A DNA stretch of 13,486 nucleotides from Cellvibrionales bacterium UBA7375 (GCA_002469845.1 DKNZ01000024.1:1-13486); one strand, 5' to 3'. Shown: positions 1-8,642, numbered from the stretch's first letter. Program-made: numbers and translations. Notes: generated from the sequence alone by a model not told the origin.

Positions 1-105
1 GCTGGCGCTTCTTCCGCTGGAGCCTCTTCCGCTGGAGCCTCTTCTGCAGGTGCTTCTTCAGCTGGAGTTTCTGCTACCGGAGCCTCTTCTACTGGCGCTT
101 CTTCA
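1..105 (-). repeat. Degenerate 15-base in-frame tandem repeat encoding E-E-A-P-A units
   Basis: About seven consecutive units of mostly 15 bases (1-15, 16-30, 31-45, 46-60, a 12-base unit plus a spacer codon, 76-90, 91-105) lie within the coding sequence. On the minus strand they encode variations of PAEEA/PVEEA. Units at 16-30 and 31-45 differ by one base, while outer units differ at several third positions. This suggests recent duplication near the window edge and older, drifted copies nearer the start of the gene. The repeat continues past position 1, so total copy number is unknown. Confidence 0.85.
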
Positions 106-275
106 ACCTTTTTAGGTGCTGGAGCAGGAACCACAGCCTTGATTAGCTTTTCGGCTAGTAAGATTTTTATCTTTTCGTCGGCATTTACCCAGCTTTTATT
201 TGCATCTTTGATGGCATAACGACCCGAACTTTTTTGGTAAATCACATAGTCTTTAGTTTTTTTAATAACTTTCAT
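1..275 (-). CDS. Uncharacterised protein with Glu/Ala/Pro-rich repeat tail (partial, C-terminus beyond left edge)
   Basis: I do not recognise this gene. The visible part is 91 complete codons, starting at an ATG (275-273) with a good Shine-Dalgarno AAGGGG about 7 bases upstream. Residues 1 to about 47 form a compact basic N-terminal segment beginning MKVIKKTKDYVIYQKSSGRY, with a WVNADEK stretch and a hydrophobic ILLAEKLIKAVV end. It looks like a small folded domain. From about residue 50 the chain becomes a low-complexity tail of EEAPA/EEAPV units, acidic and proline-rich, which is still running at the window edge. There is no signal peptide or membrane segment. The gene lies 65 bases downstream of yebC on the same strand and may be read through from aspS-yebC. 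A weak possible promoter of its own (TTGCCA at 340-335, AT-rich -10 near 316-309, poor spacing) is also present. Such tails are often flexible linkers or periplasm-spanning segments, but without the C-terminus no function can be assigned. Confidence 0.8.
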   Translation of the reverse strand, partial: MKVIKKTKDYVIYQKSSGRYAIKDANKSWVNADEKIKILLAEKLIKAVVPAPAPKKVEEAPVEEAPVAETPAEEAPAEEAPAEEAPAEEAP

Positions 276-340
276 CTTTTAACCCCTTTATTGATTACTC
301 GTTTAAGTTTTATATTTTTTTTGTATTAATAGCTTGGCAA

Positions 341-1087
341 CTAAGAAAGCTGCTCCATTATATCGTTGGATATATCTGCATTGGTATACACATTTTGTAC
401 ATCGTCTAAATCTTCTAGACTATCAATCATACCCAGTAACTTTTCCGCAGAGTCCTTATCTAATGGGACAGTAATATCAGCAATCATTGTAACCTCGGCA
501 TGTGCCGGCTCAAAACCTGCTGCAATAAGCCCATCTTTTACCTGTAAAAAATCTTCAAAGCTTGTTTCTACATCCAATGAACCATCATCATGGCTCTTTA
601 TATCTTCTGCGCCAGACTCAAGTGCTGCATCCATTAAAGCGTCTTCATCTACATCGGGACCATAGCTTATTTGGCCTACACGATTAAATAGGTAGGCCAC
701 AGAACCATCGGTTCCTAAATTTCCACCGCGTTTGTCAAATGTGTGTCGCACTTCACCCACCGTCCTATTGCGATTATCCGTCATGCACTCAACAAGCACT
801 GCAATACCGCCTGAGGCATAGCCTTCATAGGTAATCTCATCGTAATTTTCGCCTTCACCAGCACCTGCTCCGCGCGCGATTGCTTTGTCGATAGTATCGC
901 GCTTCATATTAGAACCCAGTGCTTTATCAACCGCGGCTCTAAGTCGAGGGTTATCCTCGGGATTTGGCCCGCCCGCTTTGGCAGCTACCACTAGTTCTCG
1001 AATTATTTTGGTAAATACTTTACCGCGCTTGGCATCCTGTGCTGCTTTGCGGTGTTTTATATTGGCCCATTTACTATGACCTGCCAT
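341..1087 (-). CDS. yebC: YebC/PmpR family translation factor
   Basis: This 248-residue protein has the family's usual length and its invariant start, [14 protein letters not shown], followed by [13 protein letters not shown] and the central [21 protein letters not shown] segment. YebC proteins were long annotated as DNA-binding transcriptional regulators (PmpR in Pseudomonas). More recent work on bacterial YebC and mitochondrial TACO1 shows them acting on ribosomes to relieve stalling, notably at proline-rich stretches. The protein is cytoplasmic. The ATG start has GGAG 7 bases upstream. The gene follows aspS by only 19 bases and is surely co-transcribed with it, a common gammaproteobacterial pairing. 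In many relatives ruvC comes next; here a repeat-tailed protein follows instead. The family assignment is very secure; the exact cellular role rests on homology. Confidence 0.97.
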   Translation of the reverse strand: MAGHSKWANIKHRKAAQDAKRGKVFTKIIRELVVAAKAGGPNPEDNPRLRAAVDKALGSNMKRDTIDKAIARGAGAGEGENYDEITYEGYASGGIAVLVECMTDNRNRTVGEVRHTFDKRGGNLGTDGSVAYLFNRVGQISYGPDVDEDALMDAALESGAEDIKSHDDGSLDVETSFEDFLQVKDGLIAAGFEPAHAEVTMIADITVPLDKDSAEKLLGMIDSLEDLDDVQNVYTNADISNDIMEQLS

Positions 1088-1106
1088 ATGCTATCTCCAA
1101 AAAATT

Positions 1107-2885
1107 CTAGCTTTCTTGCTTTTCTTTGTTGCGCAATTTGATATTTAAATCTCGAAGCTGGGCCACTTCCACTTTACCCGGGGCATCGGTCATTAAACAG
1201 GCTGCCGATTGGGTTTTAGGGAAGGCAATTACATCGCGAATAGATTCCGCACCTACCATTAACATAATCAATCGATCTAAACCAAAGGCTAAACCACCAT
1301 GGGGTGGAGCACCATACTGAAGGGCATCCAGAAGGAAACCAAATTTTTCCTGCTGCTCGGCTTCATCGATACCAAGCACATCAAATACGACTTCTTGCAT
1401 CTTTTGATCATGGATACGAATAGATCCACCGCCAAGCTCTACGCCATTTAGCACCATATCGTAGGCCTTGGATAAGGCTGCTTCAGGGTTATCTTTAAGC
1501 GCTTGCGCATAACAAGAAGGCGCAGTAAATGGATGGTGAAGTGGTGTTAGTGCGCCACTATCAGTGGTTTCAAACATGGGAAAATCGACTACCCACATGG
1601 GCGCCCAGTCACAAGCGTAGAGATCTAAATCATTACCCACTTTACAGCGCAATGCACCTAGGGCTTCAGAAACCACAGAAGACTTATCGGCACCAAAGAA
1701 CACAATATCACCGTTTTTGGCATCTAGGCGCTGCATAATATTCATAGTGACTTCATCACCAAGGAACTTAATAATTGGCGACTGCAAACCATCGATACCA
1801 TTTTCAATGGCATTGACTTTGATCCAAGCCAAGCCTTTGGCACCATAAATGCCGACAAACTTAGTGTAGTCATCAATCTGTTTGCGCGATATCTCTGAAC
1901 CACCCGGGACTTTAAGGGCAGTCACGCGACATGCAGGGTCATTGGCTGGACCAGCAAATACTTTAAATTCGATATCTTTAAGTAGGTCTTTAATTTCGAC
2001 TAACTCAAGAGGGATTCTAAGATCAGGTTTATCGGAACCATAGCGATCCATGGCTTCGGCATAGGTCATGCGTGGAAATTGATCGAACTTCACACCTTTA
2101 TGCTCAGCAAAAATATTACTGATCATAGTTTCTGTGATCGACATAATTTCTTCTTCATCAATAAATGATGCTTCGATATCAATCTGGGTGAATTCTGGCT
2201 GTCGATCAGCGCGCAGGTCTTCATCGCGGAAGCACTTGGCGATTTGATAATAACGATCAAACCCTGCCACCATTAACAATTGCTTAAATAGTTGTGGCGA
2301 TTGGGGCATGGCAAAGAACTGCCCCGGATGGGTTCGCGATGGAATTAGATAATCTCGAGCGCCTTCTGGGGTGGCTCGGGTCATTATGGGTGTTTCTATA
2401 TCTAAAAACCCATTCTCATCGAGATAGTTGCGAATTGAATTGGTAATTTTGGAACGAAAGCGCAAACTATTTTGCATTTCTGTGCGACGCAAATCCATAT
2501 ATCTGTGCTTGAGACGAACATCCTCACCCACAGTAATATGTTCGTCCATCTGGAAGGGAGGTGTAGCCGCACTATTTAAAATTTCTAGCTGTGTGCCATA
2601 GACTTCAATTTCGCCAGTAGCCATATTGGGGTTTACTGTAGCCTCACTCCGCGCCCTTACCTTTCCAGTAACTTGCAATACATATTCAGATCTAACGCGA
2701 TCAGCTTGCTCAAAAAAATCACCGGCATCGGGATCAAACACCACCTGAACAATACCCTCTCGATCACGAAGATCGAGGAAAATTACACCACCATGATCAC
2801 GACGGCGATCGACCCAGCCATAGAGGGTGATCTCCTGTTCGAGATGAGCGGTTGTCACTAGCCCGCAATAGGTTGTTCGTTGCAT
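1107..2885 (-). CDS. aspS: Aspartate-tRNA ligase, probably non-discriminating (Asp/Asn)
   Basis: This is a class IIb aminoacyl-tRNA synthetase of 592 residues, the full bacterial length. An N-terminal OB-fold anticodon-binding domain (about 1-105, with [11 protein letters not shown]) precedes the catalytic core. Motif 2 is seen around [17 protein letters not shown] (F219-R220-D221-E222) and motif 3 at GLAFGLDRL (R538). The bacterial GAD insertion domain lies roughly at 290-420. His31 matches the residue that marks non-discriminating AspRS in Pseudomonas aeruginosa, where E. coli AspRS has Leu. The second determinant, Gly82 there, appears as Ala here. It probably charges both tRNA-Asp and tRNA-Asn, the latter then amidated by GatCAB; this is inference. 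The ATG start has AGGA 9 bases upstream. A good promoter lies about 90 bases upstream, and yebC follows in the same transcript. Confidence 0.97.
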   Translation of the reverse strand: MQRTTYCGLVTTAHLEQEITLYGWVDRRRDHGGVIFLDLRDREGIVQVVFDPDAGDFFEQADRVRSEYVLQVTGKVRARSEATVNPNMATGEIEVYGTQLEILNSAATPPFQMDEHITVGEDVRLKHRYMDLRRTEMQNSLRFRSKITNSIRNYLDENGFLDIETPIMTRATPEGARDYLIPSRTHPGQFFAMPQSPQLFKQLLMVAGFDRYYQIAKCFRDEDLRADRQPEFTQIDIEASFIDEEEIMSITETMISNIFAEHKGVKFDQFPRMTYAEAMDRYGSDKPDLRIPLELVEIKDLLKDIEFKVFAGPANDPACRVTALKVPGGSEISRKQIDDYTKFVGIYGAKGLAWIKVNAIENGIDGLQSPIIKFLGDEVTMNIMQRLDAKNGDIVFFGADKSSVVSEALGALRCKVGNDLDLYACDWAPMWVVDFPMFETTDSGALTPLHHPFTAPSCYAQALKDNPEAALSKAYDMVLNGVELGGGSIRIHDQKMQEVVFDVLGIDEAEQQEKFGFLLDALQYGAPPHGGLAFGLDRLIMLMVGAESIRDVIAFPKTQSAACLMTDAPGKVEVAQLRDLNIKLRNKEKQES

Positions 2886-2973
2886 TTGTGTTAATCCTTA
2901 TTGTTAATTTGGGTGCTCGATTTAAGCCCGCCAGAGTTTATTTTGTTTTGTGTTACAAATTAAAAAGCGTTGC

Positions 2974-3001
2974 ATTATACACTAGCCAACGTATCTGGCG
3001 A
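2974..3001 (-). promoter_or_regulatory. Predicted sigma70 promoter for aspS-yebC
   Basis: On the minus strand there is a perfect -10 box TATAAT (2979-2974). A 4-of-6 -35 box TCGCCA (3001-2996) stands 16 bases upstream of it. Transcription would start near 2967 and give a leader of about 80 bases before the aspS ATG. It sits in the 202-base gap (2886-3087) between the HIT gene and aspS, which holds nothing else I can support. I see no attenuator-like hairpin or T-box-like element in the leader. Confidence 0.6.
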
Positions 3002-3087
3002 GTATCTAGACTGGTAGTTTGTGCTGAAATTGTGGGTAACTATGCCCAAAATTATATTAGATGGTGGTGATAAAAGAATTTCTTTTT

Positions 3088-3504
3088 CTATCTCAATCCA
3101 CGGCCTTTTAGGCGCTGACGGAGATTTTCACAGCGAGCGCTGAGCATATCGGGATCATACTCATCAGCGGCAACCACTCCCCATATGGGTTTAGGCCAAG
3201 CTGGATCCGATTCATAGCGAGCAATATGATGTATATGCAGCTGGGGCACTACATTACCTAGGGCTGCAATATTGAGTTTATCCGGCGCAAATAACTCGTT
3301 CATGGCTTCAGATAAAACACATGACTCATGCAGTAGTTGTTGTCTATCAGCATCGTTTAGCTGATAGACTTCTGTTATATCCTCGCGCTTTGGCACCAAA
3401 ATCAACCAGGGATAGTTTGCGTCGCGACTAATTAACAACAAACAGAGCTCAAACTGCCCTACTAATAGGCAATCTTCATCTAATCTTTCATGTAATTTAA
3501 ACAT
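3088..3504 (-). CDS. HIT (histidine triad) family nucleotide hydrolase/transferase
   Basis: This small cytoplasmic protein of 138 residues belongs to the HIT superfamily, which hydrolyses nucleotide phosphoanhydrides and phosphoramidates such as Ap4A or adenylated amines. The N-terminal half has the typical strand sequence LLISRDANYPWLILVPKR. The active-site loop is N84-VVPQ-L-H90-I-H92-H93-IARY, followed by SDPAWPKPIWG. The triad is HxHH rather than the canonical HxHxH. I recall this form as typical of a proteobacterial HIT subfamily, so it need not mean loss of activity. H92 is the likely nucleophile. The gene is divergent from proS (105-base gap) and lies upstream of aspS on the same strand, although aspS has its own promoter. 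The Shine-Dalgarno is weak: AAGGGGG lies about 13 bases upstream of the ATG. Substrate is unknown. Confidence 0.88.
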   Translation of the reverse strand: MFKLHERLDEDCLLVGQFELCLLLISRDANYPWLILVPKREDITEVYQLNDADRQQLLHESCVLSEAMNELFAPDKLNIAALGNVVPQLHIHHIARYESDPAWPKPIWGVVAADEYDPDMLSARCENLRQRLKGRGLR

Positions 3505-3609
3505 TTTAAACCCAATGCCCCCTTATTATGTCTTAGGTCTGTACCACAACAGCTCAGCATCGTAGAATAACCTACTTGAAGTTTTAATCTACTAAAGTGT
3601 AAAAGAACT
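3505..3609. promoter_or_regulatory. Divergent intergenic region between HIT gene and proS
   Basis: The 105-base gap must hold promoters for both directions. For proS, TAGAAT at 3563-3568 is a fair -10 box, but the matching -35 (TGTACC at 3540-3545) is poor. For the HIT gene, CATAAT on the minus strand (3530-3525) is a possible -10 with no clear -35. The proS Shine-Dalgarno is weak. The assignments are tentative, and no operator-like repeat is visible. Confidence 0.35.
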
Positions 3610-5334
3610 ATGCGCGCTAGCCAATATTTGATTGCCACACAAAAAGAATCGCCTGCTGATGCAGAGGTTATAAGCCATCAGCTAATGTTGCGAGCGGGAA
3701 TGGTCCGCAAGGTCGCCTCTGGGCTCTATTCATGGTTACCTCTGGGTTTGCGGGTTTTTCGTAAAGTTGAAAATATTGTTCGCCAAGAAATGGATAAAGC
3801 AGGCGCTATGGAGTTGTTAATGCCTGTGGTTCAGCCGGCCGATCTTTGGCAAGAGTCCGGTCGCTGGGGACAATTTGGCCCTGAACTCCTTAGAATCCAT
3901 GATAGACACGATCGTGAATTTTGCTTGGGGCCCACCCATGAGGAAGTGATTACCCATTTAGTGCGCAATGAAATTAGCAGTTATAAGCAACTGCCCGCTA
4001 ATTTCTATCAAATACAAACAAAATTTCGCGATGAGCGCCGCCCGCGATTTGGCGTTATGCGTACCCGTGAATTCTGTATGAAAGATGCCTATTCCTTTCA
4101 TAGCAATAGTGAATGCCTGCAACAAACCTATGATCTGATGTACCAAACCTACAGCGCTATCTTTGAGCGCACTGGTTTGGTATTTCGCGCTGTATTGGCC
4201 GATACGGGTAGCATTGGCGGCAGTCATTCCCATGAGTTTCATGTTTTAGCTGATTCTGGTGAAGACGCTATCGTTTTTTCTACTGACAGCGATTTTGCCG
4301 CCAATATTGAAAAAGCTGAAGCAATAATGCCTAGCAAAACAGGTACCAAGGCCAGCGAGCAAAAGCAGGAAGTTGCAACACCCAATGCACATAGCATTGA
4401 TGAGGTATGCAAATTCTTGTCTATTGAGCCAACACAAACGGTAAAAACATTGATTGTTAGTATTGAAGACGATGAAGGCAATCAAACTTTACAAGGCTTG
4501 GTTGTTCGCGGTGACCATGAGCTTAATGAGATCAAGGCACAAAATGCCCTGGGTTTAGACACCGAGCTTTGCTTTGCCACTGAGCAACAAATTGTAGATC
4601 AACTGAAGTGCCCAGTGGGCTCTTTGGGACCGGTCGATCTTAATATTCCGCTGATTGTAGATCATAGCGCAGCCGCTCTTACTGACTTTGTCTGTGGTGC
4701 CAATCGCGATGGCTACCACTTCACTGGTGTCAACTGGGGAACTGATTGCACCATTGAAACACAGGCTGATATTCGCAATGTAGTGGCTGGCGACCCCAGC
4801 CCGGATGGTAAAGGCGTTTTGGAAATTAAACGCGGCATTGAAGTGGGCCATATATTTCAGTTGGGCACTAAATACAGTGAAGCTATGAACGCCACTATTC
4901 TTAATGAACAGGGCAAAGAGCAGGCTATGACCATGGGCTGCTACGGTATTGGCGTCAGTCGAATTGTCGCCGCTGCTATTGAACAGAATCACGATGAAAA
5001 TGGCATTATTTGGCCAGCGGCCATTGCGCCTTTTCAGATTGCCCTAGTGCCCATTAATATGCACAAATCAGATGCTGTTAAGCAAGCCTGTGAGGATCTG
5101 TATTCAGAATTAACTTCAGCCGGCTATGATGTGTTATTTATGGATGAGAAAAAGGCTCGCCTGGGCTCTATGCTTGCGGATATTGAACTCATAGGTATTC
5201 CCCATCGTTTGGTTGTGGGTGATCGCGGCCTAGAGGACGGTAAAATTGAATACCGAGACCGTACTCAAAGTGAGAACCAGCATATTCAAGCTGACCAACT
5301 GATGGCGTTTATTAACGAGAAGTTAGGGGTATAA
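3610..5334 (+). CDS. proS: Proline-tRNA ligase (bacterial type with editing domain)
   Basis: This class IIa aminoacyl-tRNA synthetase of 574 residues charges tRNA-Pro in the cytoplasm. It starts [13 protein letters not shown], as usual for the bacterial type. Motif 1 lies around GLYSWLPLG, and motif 2 around [12 protein letters not shown] (R140) and MKDAYSF. Motif 3 is [11 protein letters not shown] (T441-R451). Between motifs 2 and 3 (about 224-407) is the INS editing domain that hydrolyses Ala-tRNA-Pro. Its key lysine is present as K279 in VKTLIV, the same number as in E. coli ProRS. The C-terminal anticodon-binding domain spans about 474-574. All landmarks are intact, so the enzyme should be active in charging and editing. 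The pxpA gene begins only 25 bases after the stop with no terminator between, so the oxoprolinase genes are probably read from the proS promoter. Confidence 0.98.
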   Translation: MRASQYLIATQKESPADAEVISHQLMLRAGMVRKVASGLYSWLPLGLRVFRKVENIVRQEMDKAGAMELLMPVVQPADLWQESGRWGQFGPELLRIHDRHDREFCLGPTHEEVITHLVRNEISSYKQLPANFYQIQTKFRDERRPRFGVMRTREFCMKDAYSFHSNSECLQQTYDLMYQTYSAIFERTGLVFRAVLADTGSIGGSHSHEFHVLADSGEDAIVFSTDSDFAANIEKAEAIMPSKTGTKASEQKQEVATPNAHSIDEVCKFLSIEPTQTVKTLIVSIEDDEGNQTLQGLVVRGDHELNEIKAQNALGLDTELCFATEQQIVDQLKCPVGSLGPVDLNIPLIVDHSAAALTDFVCGANRDGYHFTGVNWGTDCTIETQADIRNVVAGDPSPDGKGVLEIKRGIEVGHIFQLGTKYSEAMNATILNEQGKEQAMTMGCYGIGVSRIVAAAIEQNHDENGIIWPAAIAPFQIALVPINMHKSDAVKQACEDLYSELTSAGYDVLFMDEKKARLGSMLADIELIGIPHRLVVGDRGLEDGKIEYRDRTQSENQHIQADQLMAFINEKLGV

Positions 5335-5359
5335 CAATAAAAAGTGGGTGTGATTTGTA

Positions 5360-6094
5360 ATGGACCTATTACTGAATTGTGATTTAGGAGAAGTACCCAA
5401 TAGTGATAACCTGACTATTGAATCACAGGTCATGCCCCATATAGATTTGGCTAATATTGCCTGTGGCTTTCATGCTGGCGATCTTAGCTTGATGAATAAA
5501 ACCTTGCTACTCGCCAAAAAGTCTATGGTCGCTGTTGGCGCCCACCCTAGCTATCCTGATAAATTTAATTTTGGTCGGCAATCTATGACAATGTCGGCAA
5601 CGGATTTAATGGCCTGTCTAAAGTATCAAATAGGGTCGCTAGAAAAAGTGGCGAGCAACAATGATATCTGTATTAGTTATGTAAAACCCCATGGCGCACT
5701 GTATAACGATATGATGACAAATGGTCATCTTCGCAATGCAGTTATGGCCGCTATTGCCGATTCTAAAGCCTGCTCTTCGCTTATGTTACAAGCTACTGCA
5801 GATACTGATATCCACCAGCAAGAAGCCAATGCTTTTGGGCTTAACCTCTACTTAGAGGTATTTGCTGACCGCGCCTATCAAGATAATGGCACGCTTGTTC
5901 CTCGTCATCAGTCAGGTGCTATGCTTAACAGTAAGGGTATGCTCGCTCAGGTAAAACAACTAAAACAGGATGGCTCTGTAACTACTATTAATGGCAATCG
6001 ATTATCACTTAATGCAAACACCCTTTGCGTCCATGGCGATAACCCGGAGGCCGTTGCACAAATATGCCAAATTAAAGCTATTTTGGCACCATGA
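5360..6094 (+). CDS. pxpA: 5-oxoprolinase subunit A (LamB/YcsF family)
   Basis: PxpA works with PxpB and PxpC as the bacterial ATP-dependent 5-oxoprolinase, which opens 5-oxo-L-proline (pyroglutamate) to L-glutamate. Oxoproline forms spontaneously from glutamine and glutamate and is toxic when it builds up. The 244-residue protein carries the family signatures in order: LLNCDLGE (4-11), NIACGFHAGD (32-41), VGAHPSYPD (59-67), VKPHGALYND (108-117), then FADRAY, LVPRHQSGA and CVHGDNPEA. The conserved Asp/His residues suggest metal or phosphate handling in a TIM-like barrel. There is no signal peptide. The segment after the first motif is a little shorter than in homologues I know. The Shine-Dalgarno is poor (GTGGGTG about 10 bases upstream). 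Its stop overlaps the pxpB start (ATGA), implying translational coupling. Confidence 0.95.
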   Translation: MDLLLNCDLGEVPNSDNLTIESQVMPHIDLANIACGFHAGDLSLMNKTLLLAKKSMVAVGAHPSYPDKFNFGRQSMTMSATDLMACLKYQIGSLEKVASNNDICISYVKPHGALYNDMMTNGHLRNAVMAAIADSKACSSLMLQATADTDIHQQEANAFGLNLYLEVFADRAYQDNGTLVPRHQSGAMLNSKGMLAQVKQLKQDGSVTTINGNRLSLNANTLCVHGDNPEAVAQICQIKAILAP

Positions 6095-6807
6095 ATAAGG
6101 GCTTTCCCAGAGTAAATTTAGCCAGTGAGAATAGCGTTATTGTGTATTTTTCAGAGCGACCCTGCGCTAAAACATCACGTCTTATTGCAAATACATCAGA
6201 ACAGCTAAAAAACAAACTATCCCATAAATTAATTGATTTAGTCCCCTCATATCATTCACTTCTAGTGGTTTACAACCCTTTAGAAATTAATTATCTAACC
6301 ATTAAGAATGAAATTTATAGCATAGCCTCTGAAATACCCAACAAAGTCTTAAGCGCTGGCAAAAGTATTGAACTACCGGTTTATTACAGTCAAGAATCAG
6401 GCCCAGATTTACAGCGACTGGCAGATCATGCCAATCTAACCATCGATCAAGTCATTGCGCTTCATCAGCAGACTGAATATATCGTTTATGCTATTGGCTT
6501 TGCTCCTGGATTTGCCTATCTTGGAGAAATCGATTCGCGAATTGCCATGCCAAGATTAAGCACCCCCAGAACCAGTGTACCTAAAGGGGCTGTGGCCATT
6601 GCCGATCGTCAAACTGCGGTGTATCCATCCCAATCCCCCGGTGGTTGGAACCTAATTGGACTTTGCCCGAGCCCAATGTTTGACCCTAGTCAGAAACCTA
6701 GCACTCTAATTAATGTGGGTGATAAAGTCAGTTTCAAAGGGATTGACCGAAACGAATTTATACAACGTGGTGGATTAGTCGAATCAATATCGAGCATTGA
6801 ACAATGA
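6091..6807 (+). CDS. pxpB: 5-oxoprolinase subunit B (KipI/AHS1 family)
   Basis: PxpB is the carboxyltransferase-C/D-type (allophanate hydrolase subunit 1) component of 5-oxoprolinase. The Bacillus homologue KipI is also known as an inhibitor of the sporulation kinase KinA. The 238-residue protein shows the family landmarks in its C-terminal half: GFAPGFAYLG (136-145), the MPRLSTPRTSVPKGAVAIAD segment, and SPGGWNLIG (182-190). The N-terminal about 85 residues are the more variable lead domain (PSYHSLLVVYNP). The start overlaps the pxpA stop by 4 bases with no clear Shine-Dalgarno, so translation probably depends on re-initiation. Its own stop overlaps the pxpC start the same way. Genes for both partners alongside make 5-oxoprolinase the best reading; a KipI-like signalling role has no support here. 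Confidence 0.94.
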   Translation: MNKGFPRVNLASENSVIVYFSERPCAKTSRLIANTSEQLKNKLSHKLIDLVPSYHSLLVVYNPLEINYLTIKNEIYSIASEIPNKVLSAGKSIELPVYYSQESGPDLQRLADHANLTIDQVIALHQQTEYIVYAIGFAPGFAYLGEIDSRIAMPRLSTPRTSVPKGAVAIADRQTAVYPSQSPGGWNLIGLCPSPMFDPSQKPSTLINVGDKVSFKGIDRNEFIQRGGLVESISSIEQ

Positions 6808-7709
6808 GCGGCCTCAAGGTGATTAATCCGGGCCTGCTAAGCCTAATTCAAGATGCCGGCAGATATGGCTTTTATAAGGCTGGAATTACAACCGGCGGTG
6901 CATTTGATAAATATTCTTTTAATTGGGCTAATAAACTCTGTGAAAATATAGATGCCGCGACTTGCTTAGAAATATTAGTTGGCGGGCTCGTATTGGAGTC
7001 AAATATCACTACTCAAGTGGCCATTACCGGCGCCAATGTGCCGATAAAAATCAATGACAATACAGTGGATGGTTGGCGTACACATAATCTAGTGCCGGGG
7101 GACCGAATTAATATCGGCTATGCCACTGGGGGTTGTCGTGCCTATTTGGCTGTAGCTGGGGGCATTCAATGCCCTTTAATTTTTGGCAGCGCGTCTACAG
7201 TGGTTAGAGAGGGGCTTGGAGGGTTAGATAAAAAGGGTCAACCACTTAAAGCTGAAGATATTCTTCCCTGCGAACCCACAGCGTCGACCACTATTCATAG
7301 GGTGCCTGAGCAATACAAACCAACTTTTGATAATGAGGTAACAGAGATTCGAATGTTACTAGGCTATCAACAGCATGAATTTCAAACATCACAGCTAGAT
7401 CAGTTTTTTAATGCTGAATATACTATTTCCCAACTGAGTGATCGCATGGGATATAGACTCGAGGGACCTGCTCTTGCCTATTCAAACAAAGCCATGCTTT
7501 CGGAGGGTATCTGCCTTGGCGCTATTCAGATTCCAGCGGATGGACAACCAATAATCCTTTTATGTGATCGTCAAACCATAGGTGGGTACCCAAAAATAGG
7601 GTCGGTTTTTTCGCCGGATATCGTTAAACTAGCCCAGCTTATGCCCGGAAGAAAAATACGTTTTAAGGCCATGGGCATAGAACAGGCACAAAATCTGTTG
7701 CTACAGTGA
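6804..7709 (+). CDS. pxpC: 5-oxoprolinase subunit C (KipA/AHS2 biotin-dependent carboxyltransferase family)
   Basis: PxpC is the carboxyltransferase-A/B-type (allophanate hydrolase subunit 2) partner of PxpB in 5-oxoprolinase. The 301-residue protein has the expected N-terminal NPGLLSLIQDAGRYGF (8-23) and TGGAFDKYSFNWAN. These are followed by AVAGGI, then RMGYRLEGPAL, and the long C-terminal signature around IQIPADGQPIILLCDRQTIGGYPKIG (GGYP at 260-263). Length is normal for the stand-alone subunit, so this is not a fused allophanate hydrolase or urea carboxylase; no biotin-carboxylase or amidase gene lies nearby. The ATGA overlap at 6804-6807 couples it to pxpB. No terminator is visible in the 75 bases before dat. 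Confidence 0.95.
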   Translation: MSGLKVINPGLLSLIQDAGRYGFYKAGITTGGAFDKYSFNWANKLCENIDAATCLEILVGGLVLESNITTQVAITGANVPIKINDNTVDGWRTHNLVPGDRINIGYATGGCRAYLAVAGGIQCPLIFGSASTVVREGLGGLDKKGQPLKAEDILPCEPTASTTIHRVPEQYKPTFDNEVTEIRMLLGYQQHEFQTSQLDQFFNAEYTISQLSDRMGYRLEGPALAYSNKAMLSEGICLGAIQIPADGQPIILLCDRQTIGGYPKIGSVFSPDIVKLAQLMPGRKIRFKAMGIEQAQNLLLQ

Positions 7710-7784
7710 AAGCAATAATTAATTTACTTTGCGTATAGACTGTCTCACTGATAACATTTTCAGATATATAGAAAGAGAAACTTA

Positions 7785-8642
7785 ATGAATATTGCATACC
7801 TCAATGGTCAGTATCTGCCAATTGAACAGGCTAAAATTTCACCGCTTGATAGAGGTTTTTTATTTGGCGATGGGGTCTATGAGGTAGTGCCCTCCTATGG
7901 CGGAAAATTAGTCGGTTTTTTGCCTCATTTAAAGCGCATGAGTCAGGGACTTGAGGACATTGGAATTTCTACTGGCTGGACGGAAAAACAATGGTTAGAG
8001 CTTTGCTTAAAACTGATTCAAGAAAATGGCGCCGGAAACTTAGGCATTTATCTTCAAATTAGCCGTGGCGCCTATGAAACAAGAGCTCATCGTTTTCCCG
8101 ATAAGATAACTCCAACTATTTTTGCCTTTTGTTTTGAAATCCCCCCTGCCCCTGTAGCGGATAAGTCCCTTGCAAAGACATACACTGTGTCTACTGCTCG
8201 GGATATACGCTGGGATCGACGAGATATTAAATCGACATCTCTATTGGGCAATGTATTGCACTATCAACAGGGTGTTGAACAGGGTAATCAGGAAACACTG
8301 CTTTATAATGACAAAAATGAGCTTACCGAAGCGAGCTCATGCAATGCTTTTATTGTTAAAAATGGAACCATTGCTACTCCGCCCTTGGATCATCAAAAAT
8401 TACCGGGGATTACTCGCCAAATTCTAATCGATATTTTACGCAATGACGGCAAGATTGCCATTGAGGAGCGTGTGGTTAGCATGCAAGAAGTGGCCGATGC
8501 AGATGAAGTATGGATCACAAGCTCATCGAGAGAAATTGCGCCGGTCATTGCCGTTGACTCTGTGCCAGTGGGTGATGGCCAAGTAGGTGATATATGGCTA
8601 GCGGCGCAATCGCTTTTTAGCGCTAATCGATTTAATTACTAA
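7785..8642 (+). CDS. dat: D-amino-acid aminotransferase (class IV, PLP-dependent)
   Basis: This fold-type IV PLP enzyme of 285 residues moves the amino group from D-alanine (and other D-amino acids) to 2-oxoglutarate, giving pyruvate and D-glutamate. The PLP lysine is K149 in RDIKSTSLLGN, and E182 (ELTEASSCN) is the residue that contacts the pyridine nitrogen. The substrate-carboxylate trap that distinguishes D-amino-acid from branched-chain aminotransferases is present: Y32 in GVYEVVP, and R100 with H102 in the ETRAHRFP segment. These correspond to Tyr31, Arg98 and His100 of the Bacillus enzyme. The ATG start has a purine-rich AGAGA 8 bases upstream. The 75-base gap after pxpC has AT-rich stretches but no promoter I would defend. 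alr follows after 12 bases. A branched-chain or 4-amino-4-deoxychorismate enzyme is less likely. Confidence 0.93.
   Translation: MNIAYLNGQYLPIEQAKISPLDRGFLFGDGVYEVVPSYGGKLVGFLPHLKRMSQGLEDIGISTGWTEKQWLELCLKLIQENGAGNLGIYLQISRGAYETRAHRFPDKITPTIFAFCFEIPPAPVADKSLAKTYTVSTARDIRWDRRDIKSTSLLGNVLHYQQGVEQGNQETLLYNDKNELTEASSCNAFIVKNGTIATPPLDHQKLPGITRQILIDILRNDGKIAIEERVVSMQEVADADEVWITSSSREIAPVIAVDSVPVGDGQVGDIWLAAQSLFSANRFNY

Noticed and set aside
2852..3070. Open frame of 72 codons on the plus strand across the aspS start and upstream gap
   Set aside because: It overlaps the aspS coding start and its promoter on the opposite strand, and shows no protein-like motif or good start site.
3072..3086. Inverted repeat AAAAGAA/TTCTTTT just after the HIT gene stop, considered as terminator
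   Set aside because: The stem is nearly all A-T with a one-base loop and no U-tract follows, so it is too weak to support an intrinsic terminator call.
4555..4992. Long open frame antisense to proS (about 145 codons, minus strand)
   Set aside because: It lies wholly opposite a well-conserved synthetase gene, has no recognisable motif and no ribosome-binding site. It is a by-product of proS codon use.
6091..7709. pxpB-pxpC as allophanate hydrolase or urea carboxylase subunits, or as KipI/KipA sporulation regulators
   Set aside because: There is no amidase, biotin carboxylase or biotin-carrier domain nearby and no sporulation context, while pxpA is directly coupled. 5-oxoprolinase explains all three genes.
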